This document shows, piece by piece, positions 8,110-16,386 of a DNA stretch of 64,000 nucleotides (the first letter of the stretch is position 1; each line of letters starts with the position of its first letter). Source of the stretch: Bacteriovorax sp. MedPE-SWde. GTDB taxonomy: Bacteria; Bdellovibrionota; Bacteriovoracia; Bacteriovoracales; Bacteriovoracaceae. The stretch covers positions 310,001 through 374,000 of the forward strand of contig MPCU01000002.1 in the NCBI GenBank assembly GCA_001874305.1. The letters are read 5' to 3'. The position numbers and the translations under genes are program-made. The notes beneath the pieces were generated by a model. It ran no database searches. It saw nothing but the letters and a program-made list of their open reading frames with translations, and was not told where the DNA came from.

Positions 8110-9000
8110 TCCTAAACTCTTTTGCTCTTTTAAGAATTGTAGACCATCAACCCAGTTATCCTGAATCCTAACGCCCCAATGTAAATGTGGAGCACTCGAT
8201 CTTCCAGTATTCCCAGAGACACCAATGATCTGACCTCGTGAAACAATATCTCCGACCTTCACATTGATTTTTGATAAGTGACAATACATCGTTAAAACAC
8301 CCATACCATGATCAATGAAGACAGCATTTCCATTAAAGAAAAGGTGCTTAGCATGAACAACAAGTCCATCATTTGACGATGGAATCGGTGTTGGTTTACG
8401 TGCTCTAAAGTCAGTTCCACTATGCCAAGAATCTTTCTTATTATTAAAAACTCTTCTTGAGCCATAGACCCCCGTTATTTTAGATTTTAGTGGAGCCTGG
8501 AACTTTGATGAGAATAACTTCTTATTCTTTGTGAGACTACTATAGACCGTCTTAAGTTCTGCCTTCTCTTTTAAGAAACGATTAAGGTCTTTCTTAGAGA
8601 GATCAACATGCTTCTTACTAACTTTAATAAAGCTTTTCGGATAATCCCATTCTTCTACACGAAGATTGAGGACGTGAAAACTTACTAACTCATTACCAAT
8701 ATCTGATTGGAGATAGCATGGTATTAGTTTTGAGTTCTTCTTTAATAAATGTTTATAATTTACAGATAAATAAGCTTCAAGATATCTACCCTGCTTAACG
8801 GCATATACTGACTTTTTACCACAGGTAATCTTATGATCTGTCCCCTCTTGAGGTATCAGAATTTTAACTTTTGAAACTTTTCCTGGGTGTACTGTAAGGT
8901 CTTTTGCGTCATACTTTGGCAGACTAATCTTCTTAGGGAATAGTCCACATGAAGTCAGCATCGTTGCCAAAATAGCGATATTTATAACTCTTAATTTCAT
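8074..9000 (-). CDS. M23-family metallopeptidase lipoprotein
   Basis: A lipoprotein signal peptide (lipobox LTSC, Cys18) leads to a 290-residue periplasmic protein. The C-terminal peptidase M23 (LytM) domain has the zinc motifs HSGTDF and HLHWG, plus YCHLSKINVKVGD and GVSGNTG. Such enzymes cleave cell-wall peptide crosslinks. In a predatory bacterium it could act on the cell's own or the prey wall; lipidation favours self wall remodelling. Its Shine-Dalgarno sequence is AGGAG. The N-terminal half resembles the FimD-like or beta-sandwich extension seen in other M23 lipoproteins, but this is not certain. Confidence 0.88.
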   Translation of the reverse strand: MKLRVINIAILATMLTSCGLFPKKISLPKYDAKDLTVHPGKVSKVKILIPQEGTDHKITCGKKSVYAVKQGRYLEAYLSVNYKHLLKKNSKLIPCYLQSDIGNELVSFHVLNLRVEEWDYPKSFIKVSKKHVDLSKKDLNRFLKEKAELKTVYSSLTKNKKLFSSKFQAPLKSKITGVYGSRRVFNNKKDSWHSGTDFRARKPTPIPSSNDGLVVHAKHLFFNGNAVFIDHGMGVLTMYCHLSKINVKVGDIVSRGQIIGVSGNTGRSSAPHLHWGVRIQDNWVDGLQFLKEQKSLGLEANYQSTSNQ

Positions 9001-9133
9001 TTAATCTCCTAAACATCCGTGTTTTCTTCATTATTACTAAAGAATTACACTTTTTCAAATGCCTTTGACTTCAAAAGGGAATGAAAAGAATGTATAACTA
9101 GTCATCACAATATTTAATTCTAATGGAGAAACC

Positions 9134-10498
9134 ATGAGCGTAAGGCCACAAAATGCTAAAGGTACAAGAGACTTTGGACCTGTCGAAACAAATAGAAGAA
9201 ACTTTATTTTCGATACGATTAAGAAGCATTTTAAAGCTCATGGATTTATGCCAATTGAAACTCCAGCAGTTGAAAACCTTGATGTTCTCACAGGAAAATA
9301 TGGAGAGGAAGGAGATAAGCTTCTCTTCAAGATCCTTAACAGTGGTGACTACTTAAAGAAAGTATCTGATGAAGAGCTACAAGAAAAGAATACGAGATCA
9401 ATGACAAAGAAAATGTGTGATCGTGGTCTTAAGTACGATCTAACAGTTCCCTTTGCACGTTTTGTAGCTAAGAATAAAAATGAAATTGCATTCCCTTTTA
9501 AGAGATTTCAAATCCAGCCAGTCTGGAGGGCCGATAGACCTCAAAAAGGACGTTATAGAGAGTTCTATCAATGTGATGCTGATATTATCGGGACAGAGTC
9601 ACTTCTATCTGAAGTTGATCTCATGCAAATTTATAATGACGCTCTCATTGATCTTGGTATTGAGGGGTTTTCTATAAAGATTAACAATAGAAAAATCCTA
9701 CAAGGCTTTGCATCAAAGATTGGAGCACTCGACAAACTCACAGATATGACTATCGCCATTGATAAGCTAGATAAAATCGGAAAAGATAAGGTCTTTGAAG
9801 AGTTAACAGAGAAGGGTTTTTCTAAAGAACAGCTGACAACTCTTGATCCACTTTTCTCATTAACGGGCTCAAATGATGAAAAACTTGGACAAGTAAAAGA
9901 AATCCTCACTGGTGACGAATTGGGAGAGAAAGGTATTTCAGAACTTGAAGTCATCTTCAACCTGGCAAAGACCTTAGATATTAAAACTCTTGATTTTGAC
10001 GCAACCCTTGCCCGTGGACTCGACTACTACACTGGAGCTATTTACGAAGTTAAGCTTGATGATGGAAGTATGGGGAGTATTGGTGCAGGTGGACGCTATG
10101 ACGACCTCACAAGTCTATTTGGTGTAAAGGAACAACTCTCTGGGGTTGGAATTTCTTTTGGTGCTGCAAGAATTTACGATGTAATGGAAGCTCGCGGTCT
10201 ATTTGAAAATATTGACGCTAGACTTGATGCTCTCTTCATAAACTTCTCTGACGATCTTGCTGCTGATTACATGACAATTGCAACGAGTATGAGGAAGGCC
10301 GGTCACACAGTCGACATCTATCCAAGCTCAGTTAAAATGAAGAAACAAATGAATTTCGCAAATAAGCGCGGTGTAAAATACGCTGTTTTTCTTGGTCAGA
10401 GCGAAAAAGAGTCTGGAGTCGTAAAAGTTAAAAATATGGATTCAGGTGAAGATCGAGAAATAAATATTGAGGAATTATCAAAAGACTTTAAATTCTAA
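9134..10498 (+). CDS. hisS: Histidine--tRNA ligase
   Basis: This is a class II aminoacyl-tRNA synthetase of 454 residues. Motif 1 lies near the N-terminus, motif 2 in FQIQPVWRADRPQKGRYREFYQ and nearby residues, and the histidine-binding motif LARGLDYYTG is present. The C-terminal anticodon-binding domain follows (DALFINFSDDLAADY onward). It charges tRNA-His in the cytoplasm. GGAG lies ahead of the ATG. The gene stands alone and shares a bidirectional hairpin terminator with the convergent histone gene. Confidence 0.96.
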   Translation: MSVRPQNAKGTRDFGPVETNRRNFIFDTIKKHFKAHGFMPIETPAVENLDVLTGKYGEEGDKLLFKILNSGDYLKKVSDEELQEKNTRSMTKKMCDRGLKYDLTVPFARFVAKNKNEIAFPFKRFQIQPVWRADRPQKGRYREFYQCDADIIGTESLLSEVDLMQIYNDALIDLGIEGFSIKINNRKILQGFASKIGALDKLTDMTIAIDKLDKIGKDKVFEELTEKGFSKEQLTTLDPLFSLTGSNDEKLGQVKEILTGDELGEKGISELEVIFNLAKTLDIKTLDFDATLARGLDYYTGAIYEVKLDDGSMGSIGAGGRYDDLTSLFGVKEQLSGVGISFGAARIYDVMEARGLFENIDARLDALFINFSDDLAADYMTIATSMRKAGHTVDIYPSSVKMKKQMNFANKRGVKYAVFLGQSEKESGVVKVKNMDSGEDREINIEELSKDFKF

Positions 10499-10509
10499 TA
10501 ATTTTAAGT

Positions 10510-10540
10510 AAAAAAAAAGGCTCCGTAAGGAGCCCCTTTA
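10510..10540 (-). terminator. Terminator between histone gene and hisS
   Basis: A perfect GGCTCC/GGAGCC stem (10519-10534) with a four-base loop is flanked on the minus-strand exit by nine U (10518-10510). It therefore terminates the histone transcript strongly. In the plus direction the tail is CCTTTA, so it serves hisS weakly. Confidence 0.85.
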
Positions 10541-10843
10541 TTATGACATGATATCGTATGGTCTGATTGTCTTTCTACCGTTAGCTTCACATCTCTTTTG
10601 AGCTTGATCAACTAGCCAGTAAACATATTCATTCATTGCATCTAGAGTATCTGCAGAAACGTTGAATCCCTTACCTTTAAGAGCTTCTTTAGTTTTAGAT
10701 CCAACTAGTAGCATGTCTTTAGCTTTCTTAGCTGTTTTCTTTGCTGGTTTTTTCTTAGCTGCAGCTTTTTTCTTTGGTGCTGCTTTCTTCTTTGGTGCTG
10801 CTTTCTTAGCAGTTGCTTTTTTAGTTGCTTTCTTCTTAGCCAT
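10541..10843 (-). CDS. Bacterial histone with lysine/alanine-rich N-terminal tail
   Basis: Residues 1-42 are an H1-like tail of Lys, Ala and Pro repeats (units of the type APKKKA). Residues 45-99 look like one histone fold: a short helix (TKEALKGKG), a long helix from SADTLDAM to KRCEANG, then GRKTIRPYDIM. The RKT loop and the R90/D97 spacing match archaeal histones and Bdellovibrio HBb (Bd0055); the third helix is cut short, as in HBb. The product should bind and compact DNA. GAGG precedes the ATG. An H1-like or HU-related basic protein is the alternative, but the C-terminal half argues against it. Confidence 0.8.
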   Translation of the reverse strand: MAKKKATKKATAKKAAPKKKAAPKKKAAAKKKPAKKTAKKAKDMLLVGSKTKEALKGKGFNVSADTLDAMNEYVYWLVDQAQKRCEANGRKTIRPYDIMS

Positions 10844-10994
10844 GATAACCTCTTTCCTTTGAGTGATACTAAAATTTCTTATGTACCAATTCTAAAGTCC
10901 ATGAATTAAAGTCGTCAACTTTTTTTCAAATAAAGAACAAAAAACGTAACAAATTGTGATTTATCTCACTAAGAAATATCAGAATGGAGGTACT

Positions 10995-11462
10995 GTGAGC
11001 AATATATTTGACAAAATTGAAAAAGAAAGAGGTGGTCTTGCCGCAATTCATTCAGAGTTTTCTGAATTTGAAGATGGAGTTGATGGGCATTACTACCTCT
11101 ATAAAAAAATCATGCTCAATGAAAACTTACCTCTACCGAGAGAAGAAAGAGAGTATATCGCTTATAAAGTTAGCCTTTCCAATGAGTGCCCATATTGTAT
11201 TTCACATCACAAGAAGGCACTCGATAATAACTTCTTAGAAATTCCATTAGATCTAAGAGAATTCTATGATGAGTTTGCTCAGGTAATTTGTACCAGCCCA
11301 TGGAAAACTTGTTTATTAAAGAAAAGGTATCTTGATTTAAAGGGTAAAGACGCCTGCTGGCAACACCTTGTAATGGTTGCATCCTACTATAATATGGCCA
11401 ATCGAATTGCTTTTGCCATGGAATTGGAGCTAGAAAGTACATATGAAGATACATGTAAATAA
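10995..11462 (+). CDS. AhpD/carboxymuconolactone decarboxylase-like protein
   Basis: The motif NECPYCISHH gives C65, C68 and H71, the CxxCxxH redox centre of AhpD-type peroxidase-related proteins. The all-helical composition and 155-residue length fit the family. These proteins reduce peroxides or recycle peroxiredoxins. The start is GTG at 10995, four bases after GGAGG; a frame from the ATG at 10956 is possible but would have no ribosome site. No ahpC gene is adjacent. Family assignment is solid, substrate unknown. Confidence 0.78.
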   Translation: MSNIFDKIEKERGGLAAIHSEFSEFEDGVDGHYYLYKKIMLNENLPLPREEREYIAYKVSLSNECPYCISHHKKALDNNFLEIPLDLREFYDEFAQVICTSPWKTCLLKKRYLDLKGKDACWQHLVMVASYYNMANRIAFAMELELESTYEDTCK

Positions 11463-11512
11463 ATACAAGCTATAGACTTGATTTTTCTACGATATAAACT
11501 AAAATTCTCCTT

Positions 11513-11938
11513 ATGACTTTAAAGAAAATTACGCTTGCAACAAAGAAGCTTAGCAAGTCCTATATGATATTTACAAACTCAACTAGTCAGCAAGACTGTA
11601 TTGAATACCGTGATATCAAATTCATCTATGCAGATGAAATGGAGTTCACTCTCCTGGTTCCAATTAAATCGTGTGCAGAGGGGCATCATATAAACCTCTA
11701 TATCTTCGATGATAATAAACAGTTAAAGAAACTTAAGAAAATGCCAAATGATAAAAGTACATTAAAGTGCCATGTTATCAATGGAAATATATCTCACTTA
11801 GAAAAAATTGATGATGAACTTGCAGAGGTAACAATACAGATTACCGACAAAGTAAATGAGTTCTGGGATAGTTATATAAGCAAGATCGAAGAAAGGCAGG
11901 ACAAAGTTTCTGAAATCTTTGAAAGGTATCGAACTTAA
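11513..11938 (+). CDS. Unrecognised protein (141 aa), first gene of TPR operon
   Basis: A soluble protein with a beta-rich core (FTLLVPIK, INLYIFDD) and a C-terminal acidic helix likely to form a coiled coil (EFWDSYISKIEERQDKVSEI in part). There is no signal peptide. Its size and beta content resemble PilZ domains, but the RxxxR signature is missing, so no call is made. Its stop overlaps the start of the TPR gene in a TAATG junction, so the two proteins probably work together. The start has no Shine-Dalgarno sequence and a TAAAAT box sits seven bases upstream. Confidence 0.7.
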   Translation: MTLKKITLATKKLSKSYMIFTNSTSQQDCIEYRDIKFIYADEMEFTLLVPIKSCAEGHHINLYIFDDNKQLKKLKKMPNDKSTLKCHVINGNISHLEKIDDELAEVTIQITDKVNEFWDSYISKIEERQDKVSEIFERYRT

Positions 11939-13281
11939 TGGACGCAAAGGCGCAACAGCTAATTAAGCAATATATGAAGAATAAGACTTTCCTCGCTGTA
12001 GAATCTACAGTGGCAGGAAAGACAGCAATTGAACAGATGCTTAAGAAAACGGCAATTGCTCGAAAGAATATTCAATTTGCTAAAAATATCGAGATGGCAC
12101 TTGAGATCATGAAAGAGCTTAAGCCAAATTATATCTTTACCAATGAAAAGCTTGAAGATGGTAACTACAAAGAGTTACTTGAAGAGCACCTTAAGCAGCA
12201 ACCAAATAGACTTGAAGCCGGCTTCATCCTATTATCAGAAAATGACTCCCTTGATGCTGTATCAAAAGTGGCACAATCAGAAATAGACTGTCTTGTAATG
12301 TTACCTTTTACAGTTACATCATTACAGTCAGAGTTTTTAAAAGTTATTTTACCTAAAACTGATCCAAGTGACTATATGAAACTACTTGAATCAGCTAGAG
12401 AACATATGAGATTTGATGTTGATAAGGCATTCGATTTTTTAAAGAAAGCATTTAAACTCGATAAGAAACCATATGAAGCTTACTATCTCGAAGGACTAAT
12501 ACATTTAAAATCAAAAAGCCTTGAGCAAGCAAAGTCCTCATTTGAGAGAAGCTTAAAGTTTCATCCTAAATTCTATGGATCATTAAAAGAACTCTTTAAT
12601 ATCCATATGATTCAAAAGGATCGTCACAAGGCATACAATGTAAGTAGTAAAATGACAGAGGAGTTCCCTGTTAATCCTGAGATGATCCCTGACCTATCTT
12701 GGGTATCTGTAGCATGTGCAAAATATGATGATATTCTGAGTTACCATACGGCCTTTAAAGACCTTGAAGAGCCTGATAATGACCTGAAAAACTATATTGC
12801 AGCTTCATTAACTGTATATGGAAAGAAGATCATTAAAGATAAGTTTGAAGAGAATGCAGAAGTTGATCCGGATCTTTTAAAAAGGGCCTATAAAATGATG
12901 GAAGAGGCCTCAATTATTTGTGAAGATAAGCCACTGGTTTTCGCCTCTTTAATTCAAGCATTAAAGGTATCTCAAAATACTGAGTTAATGGACAATATTT
13001 TAAAGAGAGCACAAAATAAGTTTCCAAAGAATAAGAATATAAAAGTTCTAGAAGTCATAGTAAATGATGAACAATTAAAACCAGCAGAGTCCCTTAAAGT
13101 TGCACAAGATGCTCTTAAGTCAGGACTAGACTCTCCAGAAATTCACGAAATCATTTTAAAAAGAGCTGTTGAACTTGGACTTCCTGATAGAGTTATTGAA
13201 GACTCTATGGATCAAGCAACAAAGAGCTTTCCAAAGCTAAAAAGTATTTTTGAAGGTGTGATATCTGCAGCAAAGTCATAG
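11938..13281 (+). CDS. Pseudo-receiver plus TPR-repeat protein
   Basis: Residues 15-125 have the layout of a response-regulator receiver (strand KTFLAVES, then NYIFTNEKLEDG), but the phosphoacceptor Asp position is N69, so it cannot be phosphorylated in the usual way. From about residue 150 the protein consists of helical TPR-like units (EAYYLEGLIHLKSKSLEQAKSS and similar). Receiver-TPR proteins of this type are common in proteobacteria and act as protein-interaction scaffolds. It is translationally coupled to the 141-residue gene. No DNA-binding output domain is present. Confidence 0.75.
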   Translation: MDAKAQQLIKQYMKNKTFLAVESTVAGKTAIEQMLKKTAIARKNIQFAKNIEMALEIMKELKPNYIFTNEKLEDGNYKELLEEHLKQQPNRLEAGFILLSENDSLDAVSKVAQSEIDCLVMLPFTVTSLQSEFLKVILPKTDPSDYMKLLESAREHMRFDVDKAFDFLKKAFKLDKKPYEAYYLEGLIHLKSKSLEQAKSSFERSLKFHPKFYGSLKELFNIHMIQKDRHKAYNVSSKMTEEFPVNPEMIPDLSWVSVACAKYDDILSYHTAFKDLEEPDNDLKNYIAASLTVYGKKIIKDKFEENAEVDPDLLKRAYKMMEEASIICEDKPLVFASLIQALKVSQNTELMDNILKRAQNKFPKNKNIKVLEVIVNDEQLKPAESLKVAQDALKSGLDSPEIHEIILKRAVELGLPDRVIEDSMDQATKSFPKLKSIFEGVISAAKS

Positions 13282-13371
13282 TTTTCTTCTAGGACACCAA
13301 TCATTGGCACTCTCTCTTCTGCTTCTCATAAGTCTTCAGTACCTTAGCCTTTGTATCTAAAGAATATAAAG

Positions 13372-13394
13372 AAGAAATAAGTCTCTGCTATAAT
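13372..13394 (+). promoter_or_regulatory. Promoter -10 box of histidine kinase gene; leaderless candidate
   Basis: A perfect TATAAT (13389-13394) ends eight bases before the kinase ATG (13403), placing the expected transcription start at or within two bases of the ATG. No Shine-Dalgarno sequence fits between them. The -35 region is weak. Confidence 0.5.
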
Positions 13395-13402
13395 TCTCCG
13401 GC

Positions 13403-14701
13403 ATGGTCATTCACAAATATACATCCTTTTTTTACCCAAAGAGTCTTGATCTACATAATGATAGTGAAGTCAGAACTGCGTTTACATTTGTTCTATGCTC
13501 TTTAATTGCCTCTATAATTTTCTTTATTTACGGGGTTAATTACTATTACATTTTAAAGAGTGATTATATTCTATGTAGTAACTTAACCTGGTCTGTTCTA
13601 TTAATATTCAATGTATTTACATTTAAAAAAGGTCTCTCCCTTTCTGTTGTTTCGAATATTACAACAGCTATAGTTTTTATAGGAATCTTAAATGTGTCTC
13701 TATGCCTCGGAAGAGAGAAAACCATGGGAATCTATTTTCTCAATGTAATACCTCTGTCGGTTGGGCTTTTCCTATCAAAGAGATATCTCGCTCTCTGGTC
13801 AACTCTATGTCTTCTGGCCTATCCATTTTTGAAATATATAGGGCCTAAATACTTTGATCATTTAAATATTCCCTTAACTCCAGAGTTTAATAATTTTCTT
13901 TGGGAGTCTAGTTACTATGTAAATACAATACTCATCATTTTATTTATAAGTATCTATATGGTGTCTCTTAAAAACTCACTAAAGAGTATTGAAAAGAAAT
14001 CTGACTCCGCCCATGGTCTTCTCAGAGTTCTTACACACGATATAAAGACTCCCCTCACAGTCGTATACAATGCTTCAAAGTTTCTCCAAAAAGAAGAACT
14101 CTCAGTTGATCAAAGACTAAAATGGGCAAAGAAAATTGAGTTTGGTAGCTCAATGATCAACTCAATAGCTGATCAGGTAAAGCAGATAGAAGCACTAGAA
14201 TCAGGAAAATCAAGAGTCACAATATCAAGAGTATCACTCAAACATATTATTGATGATATTGAACAATTATTTTCAGAGAAACTGGAACAAAAGAAACTAG
14301 AGCTTAACTTGCTTGGAAATTTTGAATACATGATTGAAGCAGAGCCTATCACATTAACTCATCAGGTATTTTCTAATATCATTTCAAACGCAATAAAGTT
14401 CTCACAGGAAAATGGAAGTATCACCATCGAGTCAAAAGAGCTTGGACCAAATATTATAGTTTCGATAAAGGACTCAGGAATTGGTATCCCAGATAAGTTA
14501 TTAAAAAAGATCTTCTCCAAAACTTCTCCTACATCGAGACAAGGTACTGCAGGAGAGAAAGGAACAGGATTTGGAATGCCTCTAGTTAAAGAGTACATGG
14601 CGCTATATGATGGAATCGTAACTGTTCAAAGTAAGGATATCGCAATATCTCCTGATGAGCATGGAACAGAGATAAAACTTGAGTTTATTAAATCTATATA
14701 G
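13403..14701 (+). CDS. Orphan membrane histidine kinase
   Basis: Five or six transmembrane helices fill residues 25-190. A HisKA domain has the phospho-acceptor H212 in LTHDIKTPL, and the HATPase domain carries N-box NIISNAIKFS, G1 DSGIGIP and G2 GTGFGMPLV. It should autophosphorylate in response to a membrane or extracellular signal. No response regulator lies next to it. The ATP-lid segment TSPTSRQGTAGEKGTGFG is strikingly like that of the kinase at 52553, so the two are likely paralogues. The message appears leaderless. Confidence 0.9.
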   Translation: MVIHKYTSFFYPKSLDLHNDSEVRTAFTFVLCSLIASIIFFIYGVNYYYILKSDYILCSNLTWSVLLIFNVFTFKKGLSLSVVSNITTAIVFIGILNVSLCLGREKTMGIYFLNVIPLSVGLFLSKRYLALWSTLCLLAYPFLKYIGPKYFDHLNIPLTPEFNNFLWESSYYVNTILIILFISIYMVSLKNSLKSIEKKSDSAHGLLRVLTHDIKTPLTVVYNASKFLQKEELSVDQRLKWAKKIEFGSSMINSIADQVKQIEALESGKSRVTISRVSLKHIIDDIEQLFSEKLEQKKLELNLLGNFEYMIEAEPITLTHQVFSNIISNAIKFSQENGSITIESKELGPNIIVSIKDSGIGIPDKLLKKIFSKTSPTSRQGTAGEKGTGFGMPLVKEYMALYDGIVTVQSKDIAISPDEHGTEIKLEFIKSI

Positions 14702-14704
14702 CTC

Positions 14705-15280
14705 CTACTCTACAGGCTCACCCATTTCTCTAAAGTCTTCCAAGGCCATATCTAGCATTTTAGAATTAGCACCTTGAGTACTTAGTTTACTTGTTAAACC
14801 AATATGGAGATCCTCATTCTTTTTAACCGTTGTTTGATAGTTTTTATTTGAGGCCGAAACAACGCCTTCACATACACATAGGTAAGTATCTTTTGGACTT
14901 TCCAGTATCCAAAACTTCGTTCCCCTAACTCCTAAAGAAGCAGTTCTAGTCTTAACTATAAATTTATCTTTCTTATAGGTTTTATTCTTGATTGAAGTTA
15001 TTAGCTTCCCAGAGATAAGATTTATTTTACTTTCATTGATATTAAACTCTTTTAAAATTAGCTTTCCATTTCTAAGCATATATTTTGCACCATTTGAATA
15101 ACGTACAATGAATAAACTCTTCTTTCCCTTGGCCTCAATGGTATTTCCTTCAGCTAACTTCATTCCTTTGACAGCTTGTACGCCATTAACAGTGACATTA
15201 CCTCGAATCCTTTCCAGCTTCGCTTCAAATGCTAAGATAGAAAAAGATAGAAGAACTAAGAATATGGTTTTTAAAGTCAT
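14705..15280 (-). CDS. Exported FecR-domain protein
   Basis: A signal peptide (residues 1-17) is followed by a FecR domain: LERIRGNVTVNG, a GMKLAEGNTIEAKGKKS segment and the hallmark TASLGVRGTKFWI. FecR domains occur in periplasmic sensor or surface proteins. No sigma factor/anti-sigma pair is nearby, so a classical FecIR role is not indicated. It is convergent with the histidine kinase, with three bases between stop codons. A larger relative lies at 24312. Confidence 0.8.
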   Translation of the reverse strand: MTLKTIFLVLLSFSILAFEAKLERIRGNVTVNGVQAVKGMKLAEGNTIEAKGKKSLFIVRYSNGAKYMLRNGKLILKEFNINESKINLISGKLITSIKNKTYKKDKFIVKTRTASLGVRGTKFWILESPKDTYLCVCEGVVSASNKNYQTTVKKNEDLHIGLTSKLSTQGANSKMLDMALEDFREMGEPVE

Positions 15281-15423
15281 AAATTATCCATTTGCTAGAA
15301 TTATATTAATTTAGTTTAACCTCTTCCCTCATTTAATCAAGAAATTCCCTGTAATTATGACCATATAGCTTTACTTGTGGGCCTTTATAAGAGAAGTACT
15401 GTTAAAAATAAAAGGACTCTAAA

Positions 15424-16281
15424 ATGATTGAAATCGGTAAAGTACAAAAACTCACTGTAGACAGAAGAATTAACTCTGGGCACTTCCTAGTATGTCCTCA
15501 AGGAGATGATGTCTTTATGCCAGATTCGCTAGGTCCACTTCATGTAAAGCTAACACAAGAGCTAGAAGTATTTGTTTATACTGATACTAAGGGTCTACCA
15601 ATTGCGACAACAGAAATTCCATTTGCAACTCTTGGAGAACTAGCGCTCTTAAAAGTTCAAGAAGTAAAAGAGTTCGGTGCTTTCTTTGACTGGGGAATTG
15701 ATAAGGGACTCCTAGTACCAGGAAATGAGCAAAAGATTAAAGTTAGACCTTTTGAAGAACATCTCGTTAGAGTATGCCTTGAAGATGCTACGGGAAGAAT
15801 CTTTGGAACGACAAAGGTTGGTAAAGAAACTGATGAGACTGAAGATATACCACTCCAGGCAAATGACAAAGTCTCCGTTATGCCATACCAAAGAACACCA
15901 CTAGGTTACAAAGTAACTGTTGATAAGAAATATATTGGAATGATCTACGAAAACGAGATTTTTAATCCTGTTAGAATTGGTGAAGTTTATCCTGGCCACG
16001 TTAAAAAAGTAAGAACTGATGGTCTAATAGATATTTCTCTCCAAGCTCTCGGTATGACAAACCTAAGAGATACAACATACCTAATTCTAGAACTGCTTGA
16101 AGAAACTGGTGGAAAGACATTTCTTACAGACAAGAGTTCGCCAGAAGAAATTAAGAGTATGCTTGGTGTGAGTAAGAAGTCCTTCAAAAAAGCAGTCGGA
16201 ATGCTATATAAAGAGAAAAAGATCAAAATTACTCCCGAAGGTCTTGAGTTAACAGCTCAAATCACTAAGGAAGAAAAGTAA
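15424..16281 (+). CDS. CvfB/YitL-like S1 RNA-binding protein
   Basis: This 285-residue protein has tandem S1-like beta-barrels in the CvfB arrangement: an N-terminal EIGKVQKLTVDRR barrel, a second one around LKVQEVKEFGAFFDWG, and a third with YPGHVKKVRTDGLIDISL, followed by a winged-helix-like C-terminus (VSKKSFKKAVGMLYKEKKI). Family members bind RNA and influence virulence or expression in Firmicutes, and are widespread. AAGGA precedes the ATG. It is a single gene. Confidence 0.85.
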   Translation: MIEIGKVQKLTVDRRINSGHFLVCPQGDDVFMPDSLGPLHVKLTQELEVFVYTDTKGLPIATTEIPFATLGELALLKVQEVKEFGAFFDWGIDKGLLVPGNEQKIKVRPFEEHLVRVCLEDATGRIFGTTKVGKETDETEDIPLQANDKVSVMPYQRTPLGYKVTVDKKYIGMIYENEIFNPVRIGEVYPGHVKKVRTDGLIDISLQALGMTNLRDTTYLILELLEETGGKTFLTDKSSPEEIKSMLGVSKKSFKKAVGMLYKEKKIKITPEGLELTAQITKEEK

Positions 16282-16305
16282 TACCCGACAAAAACGCTCT
16301 CACAA

Positions 16306-16381
16306 CTCCCTGAAATTTTACAAATCGTAATCTATTTGTCACAATTTTTAGATTAGATTTTTAAAAGCTGATTTCAGGGAG
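16306..16381 (+). promoter_or_regulatory. Nested inverted repeats that would mask the metalloprotease ribosome site
   Basis: CTCCCTGAAAT (16306-16316) and its exact reverse complement ATTTCAGGGAG (16371-16381) enclose a second perfect repeat, TAATCTA (16328-16334) and TAGATTA (16349-16355). The distal outer arm is the Shine-Dalgarno region (GGGAGG) of the gene at 16387. If transcribed from upstream, the leader would form a two-stem structure with the ribosome site paired. Confidence 0.55.
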
Positions 16382-16386
16382 GAAGT

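Noticed and set aside
9153-9677. Additional frames inside hisS
   Set aside because: Strong match of the main frame to histidyl-tRNA synthetase makes these shadows.
10662-10862. Plus-strand frame opposite the histone gene (Phe/Ala-rich)
   Set aside because: It is the antisense shadow of the Lys/Ala tail codons; it has no ribosome site and no plausible protein character.
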